Notes under the pieces: model-generated
The model's database searches: none
Told to the model about the DNA's origin: nothing
Seen by the model: only the letters and a program-made list of their open reading frames with translations
Part shown: piece by piece, positions 1 through 6,786 of the stretch
Layout of the letters: the number at the start of each line of letters is the position of its first letter
Position numbering within the stretch: the stretch's first letter is position 1
Origin: Conexibacter sp.
GTDB taxonomy: Bacteria > Actinomycetota > Thermoleophilia > Solirubrobacterales > Solirubrobacteraceae
Direction: 5' to 3'
Length of the DNA: 22,863 nt
Assembly (NCBI GenBank): GCA_025964215.1
Contig: JAOPZG010000536.1
Span: 1 to 22,863 of the forward strand
Program-made: the position numbers and the translations under genes

Positions 1-1383
1 CCCGAGGAGCTCCACTTCCGCCGAGTCTGTGTCTGCGAGCAGCAAGTCGAGCTGAAACTGAGCGAGGACCAAGTCCTCGGAGTCTGTAGGCGGCGACATC
101 ACCAACGTGCTTCCCCGGCCCAGGTCCTCGACCTTGAGTTCGTCTCTGCCGATGCCCCGCGCCGCCGCCGCGATCTTGATGATCTCCAAGGTCGTGGCGT
201 ATGTGCTCGGATCGGCGCCCGCCAGCATGCCGCCCCAGTTCGTGCGACCAACGCTCGCCAGCGAGAGCGTCCCGCTTCCGTGATAAGAGGCCAAGCGTCG
301 CACGACATCCGGTAGCACGCGAGGCTCGGCACCAACGGGCTCGGGCAACCGGCGCGGAAGGCCACCGACGAAGAGGGTGGGTATGGGCAGACCACCGTGG
401 TCGTAGCACTCGCTCTCGATCAGCGCGTCACGAAACGCCTCGTACACATGAGCTTCGTCAGTCAGCAACCGTGAGTAGAATGCGGTTGCGAACATACGGG
501 CCGCGCTGTCGGCAATGGCCGTGGACATCGACACCACCGTGACCTCTAGCGCGGCAGCCAAATCGACGGCGATGGAGGTAGAGGCGGCTTGTTGCGGCCC
601 TACCGCAGCGGCCGCCCGGCGGGCGACCGCCATGGTCGTGCCGTCGACCTCGCGAAACAACGAGGTGTAGTCGGACGCCGTCGACCCATGGCACGCGTTG
701 ATGACGACGAGCTCCGGTGGCGAATCCCGCCACGCCTCGATCAGATCTCGCGAGTTGAGGTTCCTGGTAGTGCCAAGCTCGTCACCGAGGCAGAGGATGG
801 TTCCGGCGGTCCCGTGGCTCGCGACGTGCACGACGGCACGGCCTCGGCCGCGCTTGAGGAGATCGTCCGCAGTCCATGCAAGGAACAACTCCTCGTAATC
901 GATCCGAGCGTTGCGGGCGATCGCGGCCATAGGCGCCGCCTCAGCATGCAACGGAAGGTACGGCGCGCCCTCGGTCAGCGCGAAGGCGGCGAGCATTCCC
1001 GTTCCTCCCACGGGGCGCCGACGGTGCGCCCGCCCGTTGACATGACGAACGACAAGCGGCGTGGTCACGTCGAACAAGCACTCATAGGGCAGATGGAGCG
1101 CTAGCTGGGCCTCTCGTCCTCCGCGAACATGAAGCCGCGTCAGGCGTGCTTCACGCAGCGCATTCACCAGCCCTTCCCCGATGAGCGACGTCATCGCGGC
1201 GCGGAGCTGCGCATTGGGCAACTCCCGTTCCGGCGACCGCTCAATGAGCAATTGATGAGCAGACACCGAGGGGTCCAGCGTCACCCGCTGCGTGCTCTTT
1301 GCGAGCCCGGAGATCTCGACCCGCCACGCCCATCCCCATGGAGGTGTTGCGTGCGTAATGATGAGCTCAGCAGAGCGGCTCAT
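1..1383 (-). CDS. CHAT-domain (caspase-like) cysteine protease, 3' end outside window
   Basis: Read in the frame starting at ATG 1383, this strand is open to the window edge (461 codons, no stop), so the C-terminus is missing. The N-terminal third contains the LPYECLFDVTTPLVVRH stretch that typically introduces CHAT domains. The catalytic dyad is visible: His190 in AVVHVASHGT and Cys231 in LVVINACHGS, about 40 residues apart as expected for the family. The domain closes near residue 335 (LPIPTLFVGG), leaving a C-terminal extension of more than 120 residues with no domain I recognise. There is no signal peptide, so it should act in the cytosol. It follows the S8 protease on the same strand after a 37-nt gap and is probably co-transcribed. 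CHAT proteases are known as proteolytic activators in bacterial conflict systems; the target here is unknown. The start is not supported by a strong Shine-Dalgarno. Confidence 0.85.
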   Translation of the reverse strand, partial: MSRSAELIITHATPPWGWAWRVEISGLAKSTQRVTLDPSVSAHQLLIERSPERELPNAQLRAAMTSLIGEGLVNALREARLTRLHVRGGREAQLALHLPYECLFDVTTPLVVRHVNGRAHRRRPVGGTGMLAAFALTEGAPYLPLHAEAAPMAAIARNARIDYEELFLAWTADDLLKRGRGRAVVHVASHGTAGTILCLGDELGTTRNLNSRDLIEAWRDSPPELVVINACHGSTASDYTSLFREVDGTTMAVARRAAAAVGPQQAASTSIAVDLAAALEVTVVSMSTAIADSAARMFATAFYSRLLTDEAHVYEAFRDALIESECYDHGGLPIPTLFVGGLPRRLPEPVGAEPRVLPDVVRRLASYHGSGTLSLASVGRTNWGGMLAGADPSTYATTLEIIKIAAAARGIGRDELKVEDLGRGSTLVMSPPTDSEDLVLAQFQLDLLLADTDSAEVELLG

Positions 1384-1420
1384 ACGACTGGGTCGGGTCG
1401 CTGGCTCGCCACCCGCGCAA

Positions 1421-2713
1421 TCATGGCACGCCGTGCCCAGGCCAGGGAGCCGTCACTAAGCCGTTGCCGCGATCAGCAGCACCGACCGAGCTGACAAAGC
1501 CGTCGGTCCGCGTCGTCGCGATGAGCCGTGATGCGACCGTTCGCGCGTCCGGCGGCAGGTCCATGGCGCGAGCAGCCTCCCACCACATCGCCGCCACCCC
1601 CGCAACATGCGGGCAGGCCATGCTCGTCCCGGTCAGGACGCTCACACCACCGCCAGACCTGGCCGAAGGGATGTCGACACCCGGAGCGGCCACGAGCGGC
1701 AAGGAATTGGAGAAGGAGCCCACATACAGTCCGTCCGGCCCACTGCCGAGAGCACCTACCGAGATAACCCCCTCGGCGGCCGCAGGCAGGGACGCCGCGA
1801 TCTCATACGCCTTGTCGAGGTCGCGGCGGCTCTCGTTCCCGGCTGCCCCGATCACCACTGAGCCCGAGCTCATTCCTTGGACGGGCCGGACCAACGCCAT
1901 GAGCGTCTCGAACATCCGGAGATTGCCGCCATAGGACTCAAGCGCTTTCGACGTCGCGAGATCCACCGGCCACCCACTCTCGACCAAGTCCTCGACGAGA
2001 CCGGGGAAGTCAAAGCCGAGCGACATGGAGACTACATGTGCGCCTTGGTCGCTTGCCCACTTGATCCCACGAAACGCAGCCTCCGACGACCCGCTGCCGG
2101 TGTCGTCGAGCACCTTCCCGATCAGCGCGTGGTCAACGCCCCGTGCGACACCGATCCGCCGCCCGTCGAAATCGCGACCGAAGACGATGCCGGCGCAATG
2201 GGTTCCATGCCCATTGAGGTCCTCACCGCTGGTGCCTGTGAAGTCTTGCACCTGCATGGTGACGCCCGCGAAAGCCGGATGTGCCTGGTCGATCCCGGTA
2301 TCAAGGATCGCGACCATTACGCCTTTTCCCGTGAATCGGGATCTATCAGCCCCGACGGCTGCGACGCCCCAAGCCATCGCAGGTCCGGCGGCAGGCTCCG
2401 TCGCGTCCTCAACGTCTGCCTGGATCCTTGGCCGCGGCTTGATGAGCTTGATCGGAATCGACGGCGCCACAGCGTGGACGCGAGGATCCCGGAGCAGTTC
2501 GGCATGCCCGCGAGCGTCGGTCGTCTCGATCTCGAGCACCGGTGCCGAGCCCAACCACTCCGGGCTTCCTACACCCGCTCCGCGCGCCCGCCCAAGCGGT
2601 CCAGCCAGGAGTCGGCCCGCGCCACGCAAGACCACGAGTGTGGTAAGGGGATCGATGAAGTACGTCCTTGTCCGTATTGTCGGACAGGCCGGTCCGGCGG
2701 TGTCCGCTCCCAA
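1421..2713 (-). CDS. Subtilisin-like (S8) serine protease, cytosolic
   Basis: The 430-residue protein has a complete subtilase triad: Asp138 (VAILDTGID), His169 (NGHGTHCAGI) and Ser364 (GTSMACPHVAG), with oxyanion Asn293 (GAAGNE). Residues 24-95 resemble an I9-type inhibitor propeptide, ending in the charged linker IKPRPRIQADVED. No signal peptide or membrane segment is seen, unlike secreted subtilisins, which suggests an intracellular role. The longest start is TTG 2713, with no clear ribosome site; GTG at codon 27 is an alternative, so the N-terminus is uncertain. The stop lies 37 nt before the CHAT start, and the two protease genes probably form one operon. Subtilisin-like and caspase-like proteases are both found as activating proteases in bacterial cell-death operons; that role here is inference. 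Confidence 0.9.
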   Translation of the reverse strand: MGADTAGPACPTIRTRTYFIDPLTTLVVLRGAGRLLAGPLGRARGAGVGSPEWLGSAPVLEIETTDARGHAELLRDPRVHAVAPSIPIKLIKPRPRIQADVEDATEPAAGPAMAWGVAAVGADRSRFTGKGVMVAILDTGIDQAHPAFAGVTMQVQDFTGTSGEDLNGHGTHCAGIVFGRDFDGRRIGVARGVDHALIGKVLDDTGSGSSEAAFRGIKWASDQGAHVVSMSLGFDFPGLVEDLVESGWPVDLATSKALESYGGNLRMFETLMALVRPVQGMSSGSVVIGAAGNESRRDLDKAYEIAASLPAAAEGVISVGALGSGPDGLYVGSFSNSLPLVAAPGVDIPSARSGGGVSVLTGTSMACPHVAGVAAMWWEAARAMDLPPDARTVASRLIATTRTDGFVSSVGAADRGNGLVTAPWPGHGVP

Positions 2714-3198
2714 CTCTGACGCAGATTCGCGGCGCCAGCGTCGTCTCCGCGATCCAGCTGGCGCCGCACCGACGCTCCGGCTCTCATGGCACAGGCCGAG
2801 TTCCTATCCGCTCCGCACTCCAGCCCCTTACTGCAAGACGAGTTCGGGAGCGCCCCGGGCGCCTCGCGGCCGACGTGACTGGCCATACATCACTCGCGCT
2901 TGCGGCCGGAGAGCTCTGCCATCTGCCGCCGCCCGTGCGCGGCCCTGCTGCTGGGAATCGTGATATTCCGCGGCGAGCTCTGGCTCCGTCAGCGCCGAGG
3001 TGTCGAGGTGCAGCCGCCCGTCGCGGGCAAGTTTAAGAACGGTCGCTGCGCCACTCGTCCAGTGCGCGAGCGACGGCTCATGGCGGGTGACGTCGGGCGA
3101 GCGCGCCGGGTTGCAGGCGTTGAGTACGACGGCTCGTGTCCTAGCCGGAGAACTCGACCCCCGCGGCTCGGTCGGCCGAGCCGCGGGGTCCGCGCTGT
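2714..3198. other. 485-nt gap with a hairpin and a degraded ORF
   Basis: No intact gene is visible between the S8 protease and the small-protein operon. The right part holds a strong hairpin (3159-3188). On the minus strand, from about 3150 down to a TAA at 2828-2830, an open frame reads TRAVVLNACNPARSPDV and TVLKLARDGRLHLDTSALT before ending. It has amino-acid patterning like a real protein but no usable start codon, so it looks like the tail of a decayed gene whose family I cannot name. No promoter stands out for the S8/CHAT pair. Confidence 0.4.
3159..3188 (-). terminator. GC-rich terminator-like hairpin after the small-protein operon
   Basis: Arms CCCCGCGGCTCGG (3159-3171) and CCGAGCCGCGGGG (3176-3188) pair perfectly over 13 bp around a TCGG loop. 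The hairpin lies 10 nt beyond the stop codon of the last small gene on the minus strand. There is no U-tract, which is common for actinobacterial terminators. Confidence 0.65.
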
Positions 3199-3378
3199 CT
3201 AGGGGCGACGGCCGCCGCGGCGCTCGCCGGTCGGCGTGCGCCCGGCGGTCACGTGCTCCATCGTCGGCGGACGAAACAGCGGCGTGTCGGGCGCCGACGC
3301 GGGCGGAGGGCTCTGCGGCACGCTGGTCTGCGGCGCAGGGGTCGGTGTGGGCGGAGTGGGCGGTGCGTCTTCGGGCAT
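3199..3378 (-). CDS. Small proline-rich protein (59 aa)
   Basis: This 59-residue ORF starts at ATG 3378, one nucleotide after the stop of the preceding small gene (TGA-A-ATG), with GAGG seven nucleotides upstream of the ATG. The N-terminal half is almost only Pro, Thr, Ser and Ala (PPTPPTPTPAPQTSVPQS), and the C-terminus is basic (GERRGGRRP), so it is likely disordered. It is the last gene of a probable four-gene operon, and a 13-bp hairpin follows the stop by 10 nt. I recognise no family. The tight coupling, ribosome site and following hairpin are the main reasons to call it real. Confidence 0.6.
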   Translation of the reverse strand: MPEDAPPTPPTPTPAPQTSVPQSPPPASAPDTPLFRPPTMEHVTAGRTPTGERRGGRRP

Positions 3379-3379
3379 T

Positions 3380-3556
3380 TCAGTCCTCGCTGCTGTCGTC
3401 GTGCTCGCTCTCGCGCAGCGCGTGGTCGCGCTTGAGCGTGCGGAATAGGGGTTGGTCAGGGTCGCGTTCCGGCAGGGGCTCCGACTGAAGCGCCGGGGGC
3501 GTGCCTGGCTCCAGATCCTCGGGGGGTGGTGACGGCCTGTCGGGGTTGTCCATCAT
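3380..3556 (-). CDS. Small acidic, proline-rich protein (58 aa)
   Basis: The frame opens with two ATG codons (3556-3551) preceded by a good ribosome site (GGAGG, ending five nucleotides before the first ATG) and ends at TGA 3380. The protein is rich in Pro, Glu and Asp (PSPPPEDLEPGTPP) and ends in a very acidic tail (SEHDDSSED). It has no membrane segment and no recognisable domain. Its first ~100 nt overlap, in another frame, the last codons of the upstream membrane-protein gene. The gene is directly coupled to the next small ORF. Function unknown; the position suggests an accessory or regulatory partner of the membrane protein. Confidence 0.6.
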   Translation of the reverse strand: MMDNPDRPSPPPEDLEPGTPPALQSEPLPERDPDQPLFRTLKRDHALRESEHDDSSED

Positions 3557-4169
3557 GTTGTTCCTCCGTGGCTCGGATCGCCAGCGCGGCTCCGAGCATC
3601 AGTGTCGCAGCAAGCGCGCCCGCGAACGCAAGGAACGCGCGATGCAGGTTCTTGCTCTTGTACGTGTTGGCGGTCCGCGCCTCCCGGACGGCGTCGACGC
3701 TGGCCATCATGAGCTCGCCCCGCACGTCCGTCGGGTCGCGGTCGAGCGCGCGGGGCGTGCTCCAAGTGGCGAGCTCGTCGATGTGGATCGCGGTGTGGAT
3801 CGTCTGCGGCCGGATCGCCGCGGACGCCAGCCCCAGGGTCGCCAGCAACGCCACCATCGCGATGACGATGAGGACCGCCCACAGCGTGCGCGCGCCGGTG
3901 CCGACGTCGATGTCGCCGAGCCTGGATGCGAACGCGACGCCCGCGCCGAGGAGAACGAGCGAAGCCGCCATGAGCGTCGCCGTCTTCTGGTCAATCGCCC
4001 GCGACCGGTCGATCTCCTGCTGCTCAAGGGTGCGAGCGCGCGCCTCGAGGATCTCGACGTTGGTGGTGATCTGGTCGGAGTAGGACATGAGAAAAGAGCG
4101 CGCGGCCGCCGAGCTGTTGGCGTCGGAATCAAGGTGATCGCCGCGTCGACGACCGCGCTGGATGATCAA
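3456..4169 (-). CDS. Three-TM membrane protein, PycTM/SLATT-like layout
   Basis: The 237-residue protein has an N-terminal helical stretch (about 38-62, VEILEARARTLEQQEIDRSR) and three hydrophobic segments at about 64-83, 96-119 and 176-199. A conserved-looking motif TANTYKSKNLHRAF sits just before the third. This layout (D-x-K before TM1, N-x-x-K-S before the last TM) recalls PycTM/SLATT-type membrane effectors of nucleotide-signalling defence systems, but no partner cyclase is seen, so the match is only architectural. The longest start is TTG 4169, which overlaps the upstream stop as TTGA, with AAGGG just before it, suggesting translational coupling. ATG 4088 (MSYSDQITTN) is an alternative. 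The last 101 nt overlap the next small gene. Confidence 0.6.
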   Translation of the reverse strand: MIIQRGRRRGDHLDSDANSSAAARSFLMSYSDQITTNVEILEARARTLEQQEIDRSRAIDQKTATLMAASLVLLGAGVAFASRLGDIDVGTGARTLWAVLIVIAMVALLATLGLASAAIRPQTIHTAIHIDELATWSTPRALDRDPTDVRGELMMASVDAVREARTANTYKSKNLHRAFLAFAGALAATLMLGAALAIRATEEQHDGQPRQAVTTPRGSGARHAPGASVGAPAGTRP

Positions 4170-4393
4170 CCCTTGGGCGGGCTGGGATCGTTGCCGTAGC
4201 TACGGCGCTCGCCGATCGTGCCGTCGCGCCGATGGCTCATCTGCTCGGTCTGACGAGCGCGAGCGCTGTCGCGGCCGATCTGCTCGGCCTCGGCCTTGGT
4301 CGGCGCCGCGCCGAAGACGCGCGAAGCGCCCTCGGTGCGGTTGGCCCACCCACCGTCATGGGGCACCGTGTGAATCGCAGGCTTGCGGGACAT
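4166..4393 (-). CDS. DUF2188 family protein
   Basis: This 75-residue protein fits the DUF2188 pattern: an N-terminal VPHDGGWANRTEGASR strand pair, a helix AAPTKAEAEQIGRDSAR, and the hallmark C-terminus HRRDGTIGERRSYGNDPSPP. It is a small cytosolic protein of unknown function, often found in mobile or stress loci. The start ATG 4393 is secured by an excellent ribosome site (AGGAGG, six nucleotides before the ATG). It is the first gene of the minus-strand operon, sits about 36 nt downstream of the predicted transcription start, and its stop overlaps the TTG start of the membrane protein. Confidence 0.85.
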   Translation of the reverse strand: MSRKPAIHTVPHDGGWANRTEGASRVFGAAPTKAEAEQIGRDSARARQTEQMSHRRDGTIGERRSYGNDPSPPKG

Positions 4394-4436
4394 CCTTCAC
4401 CTCCTCTCTCATCATCAGGAGTGGTCGATGTCCACC

Positions 4437-4465
4437 AGAGTAGACAGACGGTTGCGGTTTGTCAA
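4437..4465 (-). promoter_or_regulatory. Sigma-70-type promoter of the DUF2188 operon
   Basis: On the minus strand a perfect -35 TTGACA (4465-4460) is separated by 17 nt from -10 TACTCT (4442-4437). The expected transcript start near 4430 leaves a ~36-nt leader with a strong ribosome site. The -35 lies inside the spacer of the divergent XRE promoter, so the two promoters overlap. Confidence 0.75.
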
Positions 4466-4479
4466 CTCTGCGATACAGT
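4452..4479 (+). promoter_or_regulatory. Probable promoter of the XRE regulator (near-leaderless)
   Basis: TTGCGG (4452-4457), a 16-nt spacer and TACAGT (4474-4479) place the transcript start a few nucleotides from GTG 4489, so the mRNA would be leaderless or nearly so. The element interlocks with the divergent promoter on the other strand. GTTG and CAAC half-sites flank 4451-4466 as a possible operator. Confidence 0.5.
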
Positions 4480-4488
4480 GACTACCAG

Positions 4489-4869
4489 GTGACACAAGCC
4501 CTCCCCCCCATCACCCTCGGAGATCGACTCCGGGCCGTCCGGAACGTTCGAGGCCTTTCGCTGCGCGCCGCCGCCGACCCGGCGGGCATCAGCCCCGCCT
4601 ACCTTCAGAAGCTCGAGAGCGGCGTTGTCGCGTCACCGTCCCCGCACGCGCTCTTCGGCCTGGCGGGGGTGCTCGACGTCGAGTACGGCGAGCTCCTTAG
4701 CCTCGCCGGGTACCCCGTGCCTGGCGAGCCTCCGACCACCCCGTCGCGCGTCCCGACGCTGATCGCCGACGCCTTGGGGTCAGAGCCGCTGGACGACGAC
4801 GAGGCACGCCAACTCGCCGAGTATTTGGCGTTCCTGCGTCACCAGCGACGGTCCGCGCCGGCCAATTGA
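4489..4869 (+). CDS. XRE-family HTH transcriptional regulator
   Basis: The 126-residue protein carries an XRE/Cro-type helix-turn-helix at about residues 10-65 (LGDRLRAVRNVRGLSLRAAA, then ISPAYLQKLESG), followed by a linker and a C-terminal helix EARQLAEYLAFLRHQRR. I prefer GTG 4489 over the longer TTG 4459 because TTG would place the start inside the promoter region, while -10 TACAGT is correctly placed for GTG. The gene is divergent from the DUF2188 operon with overlapping promoters, so it very likely represses that operon and itself. It converges with the peptidase gene on its right. Confidence 0.85.
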   Translation: MTQALPPITLGDRLRAVRNVRGLSLRAAADPAGISPAYLQKLESGVVASPSPHALFGLAGVLDVEYGELLSLAGYPVPGEPPTTPSRVPTLIADALGSEPLDDDEARQLAEYLAFLRHQRRSAPAN

Positions 4870-4892
4870 TGGCGAGAGCCAGCGCCGTCGGC

Positions 4893-6245
4893 TCAGACCA
4901 GGCGGTCGGGCATCGCGCTCGCGTAGGCCCCCGCGTAGGGCACCGGGATGTGACGTGGCACCCGCTCCTCGGGTAACAGCGCGAAGCAGCGGCGCGGCAC
5001 GTTGGCCATGATCAACCGCGGCCGGTAAGGATGCGACGTTGCGTCGATCACAACCTCGCCGACGACCCGCGCGTCCGCTCTGCCGTCACGCTCCTGGAAC
5101 TCGGTCACCCAGACCCACGCCGGCGTCGGCGTGGCGCGATGATGGGCGACGACTTCCTTGCCGGGATGGCGGCGCGCGATCGCAAGCTTGTACTCCGCCG
5201 CGTCGACCGCGTAAGTCCGTAGGCGCAGATCGAGGGCGAGCTGGCGCTCATGCCACTCGGCCGTATCGTCGTCGAAGCCGGTCGCTTTGAGGAACTCCAG
5301 CCCGGCGGTGATCTCGGCGGCCTCGCCCGGCACGTGGATGCGGGCCGGGAAAGGGACTAGGAGCATGTCCCACTCCTTGAGGCGATCGGCCGGCGTGTTC
5401 GGCCAATCGACGCGTTCATACGGCCCGAGGTTGTCGTCGGCGCGCAGGAAGAAGACATCGTCTCCGTCGTGCCCGTAGCCGACGAGCACCGTCAGGTGCG
5501 CGGGCGTGTTGACTGCGACCGGGAAACCGGAGTTCAGGTAGCGGCAGACCACCTTCTCCACCGTCTCGTTCGGCGGCAGGCGCCGAGGGTCGTACAGCTT
5601 GGCGGGGAGACCGAGACCGCGGAGCGCCGCGGCAACCTCTTGGACGTAAAGGCCCTCGGAGCTGCTGGTGCGGTCGACGCTCTCGCGCGTGCCGGCCGCC
5701 TCGACGACCGCGGCGATCGAGTGCTTGGGCGTGCGGTGCACGAGGTGGTGGTAGCGGGCGATCGCCCAGATCGCTGCGTGCGCGCAGCGGCCGTACTGCG
5801 CGTCCTGGCTGATGAAGGGGAAGGCCTCGACGCGGTGGCTTTGCCCGTAGGGCCGAACCTTGTGCTCGGCGAGGCAGCAGACGAACCGCTCGAGTTCCGG
5901 CGGAGGTGCGACGGCGGACCGGCCCACCGTCTTGTGCGTCGGTCGCATGACCGAGAACCCCAAGAACTTCTCGCCCGAGAAGAACAGGAGTCGCTCGCAG
6001 CGGTCGGGCGGTGGCACGAAACTGCGGGCATAGAGGTTCGCGAATTCGGCGCGGTAGTCGAAGTCGACGTACGGCGCCTCGATGAACACCGCCGTCGCCC
6101 CGCCGTCGCGAGCCGCGTCGACGATATTGCGCAGCTGCTTGGACCGACCACCGTGCTCGTAGCGCGCCAGCAGCTCGGCCTCAGCCTCGGGCAGCTTGTA
6201 GGCACCCGGGCGCGCCCGCGTCTGGCCCCAGTCTTCAGGAAGCAC
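4893..6245 (-). CDS. C39/papain-like cysteine peptidase family protein
   Basis: The 450-residue protein has a papain-like core: Gln147 and Cys154 in ISQDAQYGRCAHAA, His250 in NTPAHLTVLVGYG, and a candidate third residue in RADDNLGPY (about 270-272), the usual Gln/Cys/His/Asn-Asp order of C39-like peptidases. An N-terminal domain (about 55-112) has YVDFDYRAEFANLYAR and FLGFSVMRPTHKTVGR, a pairing I associate with a bacterial family of unknown function. There is no signal peptide or transport ATPase, so it is not a classical bacteriocin-exporter peptidase. The start is GTG 6245, overlapping the upstream stop by one base (TAGTG). Substrate unknown. A C-terminal region (about 300-450) is unassigned. 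Confidence 0.7.
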   Translation of the reverse strand: MLPEDWGQTRARPGAYKLPEAEAELLARYEHGGRSKQLRNIVDAARDGGATAVFIEAPYVDFDYRAEFANLYARSFVPPPDRCERLLFFSGEKFLGFSVMRPTHKTVGRSAVAPPPELERFVCCLAEHKVRPYGQSHRVEAFPFISQDAQYGRCAHAAIWAIARYHHLVHRTPKHSIAAVVEAAGTRESVDRTSSSEGLYVQEVAAALRGLGLPAKLYDPRRLPPNETVEKVVCRYLNSGFPVAVNTPAHLTVLVGYGHDGDDVFFLRADDNLGPYERVDWPNTPADRLKEWDMLLVPFPARIHVPGEAAEITAGLEFLKATGFDDDTAEWHERQLALDLRLRTYAVDAAEYKLAIARRHPGKEVVAHHRATPTPAWVWVTEFQERDGRADARVVGEVVIDATSHPYRPRLIMANVPRRCFALLPEERVPRHIPVPYAGAYASAMPDRLV

Positions 6246-6496
6246 TAGCCGGCGAACAGCATGTGGAGGCGTGCAGCGGCGCCGGCATGCGCCGGCTCGA
6301 TCGCGTCGAGCGCGCTGCGCGCGTTCTCCACCTGCTCGCTGCTCAGCGGGCGTGCGTAGTCCACGACCGGGATCCCCGCGGGCGCCTCGAGCGCGTCGAG
6401 CATCACCGCGAAGACTGGATCGTCCGCAGCGCCGCCCACGAAGACTGCGTCACCCTCACACACGCCGCGAGCGTACCTTATGCGGAAGACGTGCAT
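6245..6496 (-). CDS. Small protein coupled to the C39-like peptidase (unknown)
   Basis: From ATG 6496 the product is 83 residues (MHVFRIRYARGV start); a GTG four codons further upstream is also possible. It begins with a beta-rich segment (GDAVFVGGAADDPVFAVMLDAL) and ends with a helix (SSEQVENARSALDAIE). No domain is recognised. Its stop codon overlaps the peptidase start by one base, so the two are translationally coupled. It could be a substrate, an inhibitor or an adaptor of the peptidase, which is inference from position only. Confidence 0.6.
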   Translation of the reverse strand: MHVFRIRYARGVCEGDAVFVGGAADDPVFAVMLDALEAPAGIPVVDYARPLSSEQVENARSALDAIEPAHAGAAARLHMLFAG

Positions 6497-6698
6497 CGGC
6501 CCGTGCACTGGACGATGGTCGCGGACAAGACTCAGAAAAGGTCAGCACCTTCTCCTAAGAGCCAGCGGGGAGGAGTGTGTGACCGGGCGCCGTCGGGGCG
6601 AGCCGGCCGAGGGCCGAGTTGTGAAACGAGGTGCGAACGACCACCCGATACCTCAACGCTTTCCGTGACCTAGAGCGCATTCCGCTCCCTTCGTACCA

Positions 6699-6719
6699 AA
6701 CGTATCGAAACGATACGTT
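6699..6719. promoter_or_regulatory. Inverted repeat 1 upstream of AbiEi (probable operator)
   Basis: AACGTATCG (6699-6707) and CGATACGTT (6711-6719) form a perfect 9-bp dyad around AAA, about 70 nt before the AbiEi start. AbiEi antitoxins are known to repress their own promoter by binding inverted repeats, which makes this the natural operator candidate. Confidence 0.6.
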
Positions 6720-6758
6720 ACGCGCGTCCTGACGGCGGCACGCACCCTCTGCACATTC

Positions 6759-6775
6759 CGTATGCTTTTGATACG
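6759..6775. promoter_or_regulatory. Inverted repeat 2 overlapping the AbiE promoter
   Basis: CGTAT (6759-6763) and ATACG (6771-6775) flank GCTTTTG, repeating the half-site of the first inverted repeat. The right arm ends 11 nt before ATG 6787. A -10-like TATGCT (6761-6766) lies within it, so binding here would block transcription. Confidence 0.5.
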
Positions 6776-6786
6776 CTTTGCGCCAG

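Larger units (their letters stand above)
6497..6786. other. Intergenic promoter region between peptidase operon and AbiE
   Basis: This ~290-nt stretch separates divergent transcription units and holds no convincing gene. Its right third carries two inverted repeats with the half-site CGTATC/GATACG (listed separately) immediately before the AbiEi start. I see no clear -35/-10 pair for the leftward operon. Confidence 0.5.

Noticed and set aside
4422..4437. GTGG...CCAC dyad that resembles the palindromic box
   Set aside because: Spacing is seven and the arms are only four bases; it lies in the DUF2188 leader and does not match TGTGG-N4-CCACA.
4870..4892. Hairpin GAGCC/GGCTC as a terminator between convergent genes
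   Set aside because: Only five base pairs with a nine-base loop and no U-tract; too weak to annotate.
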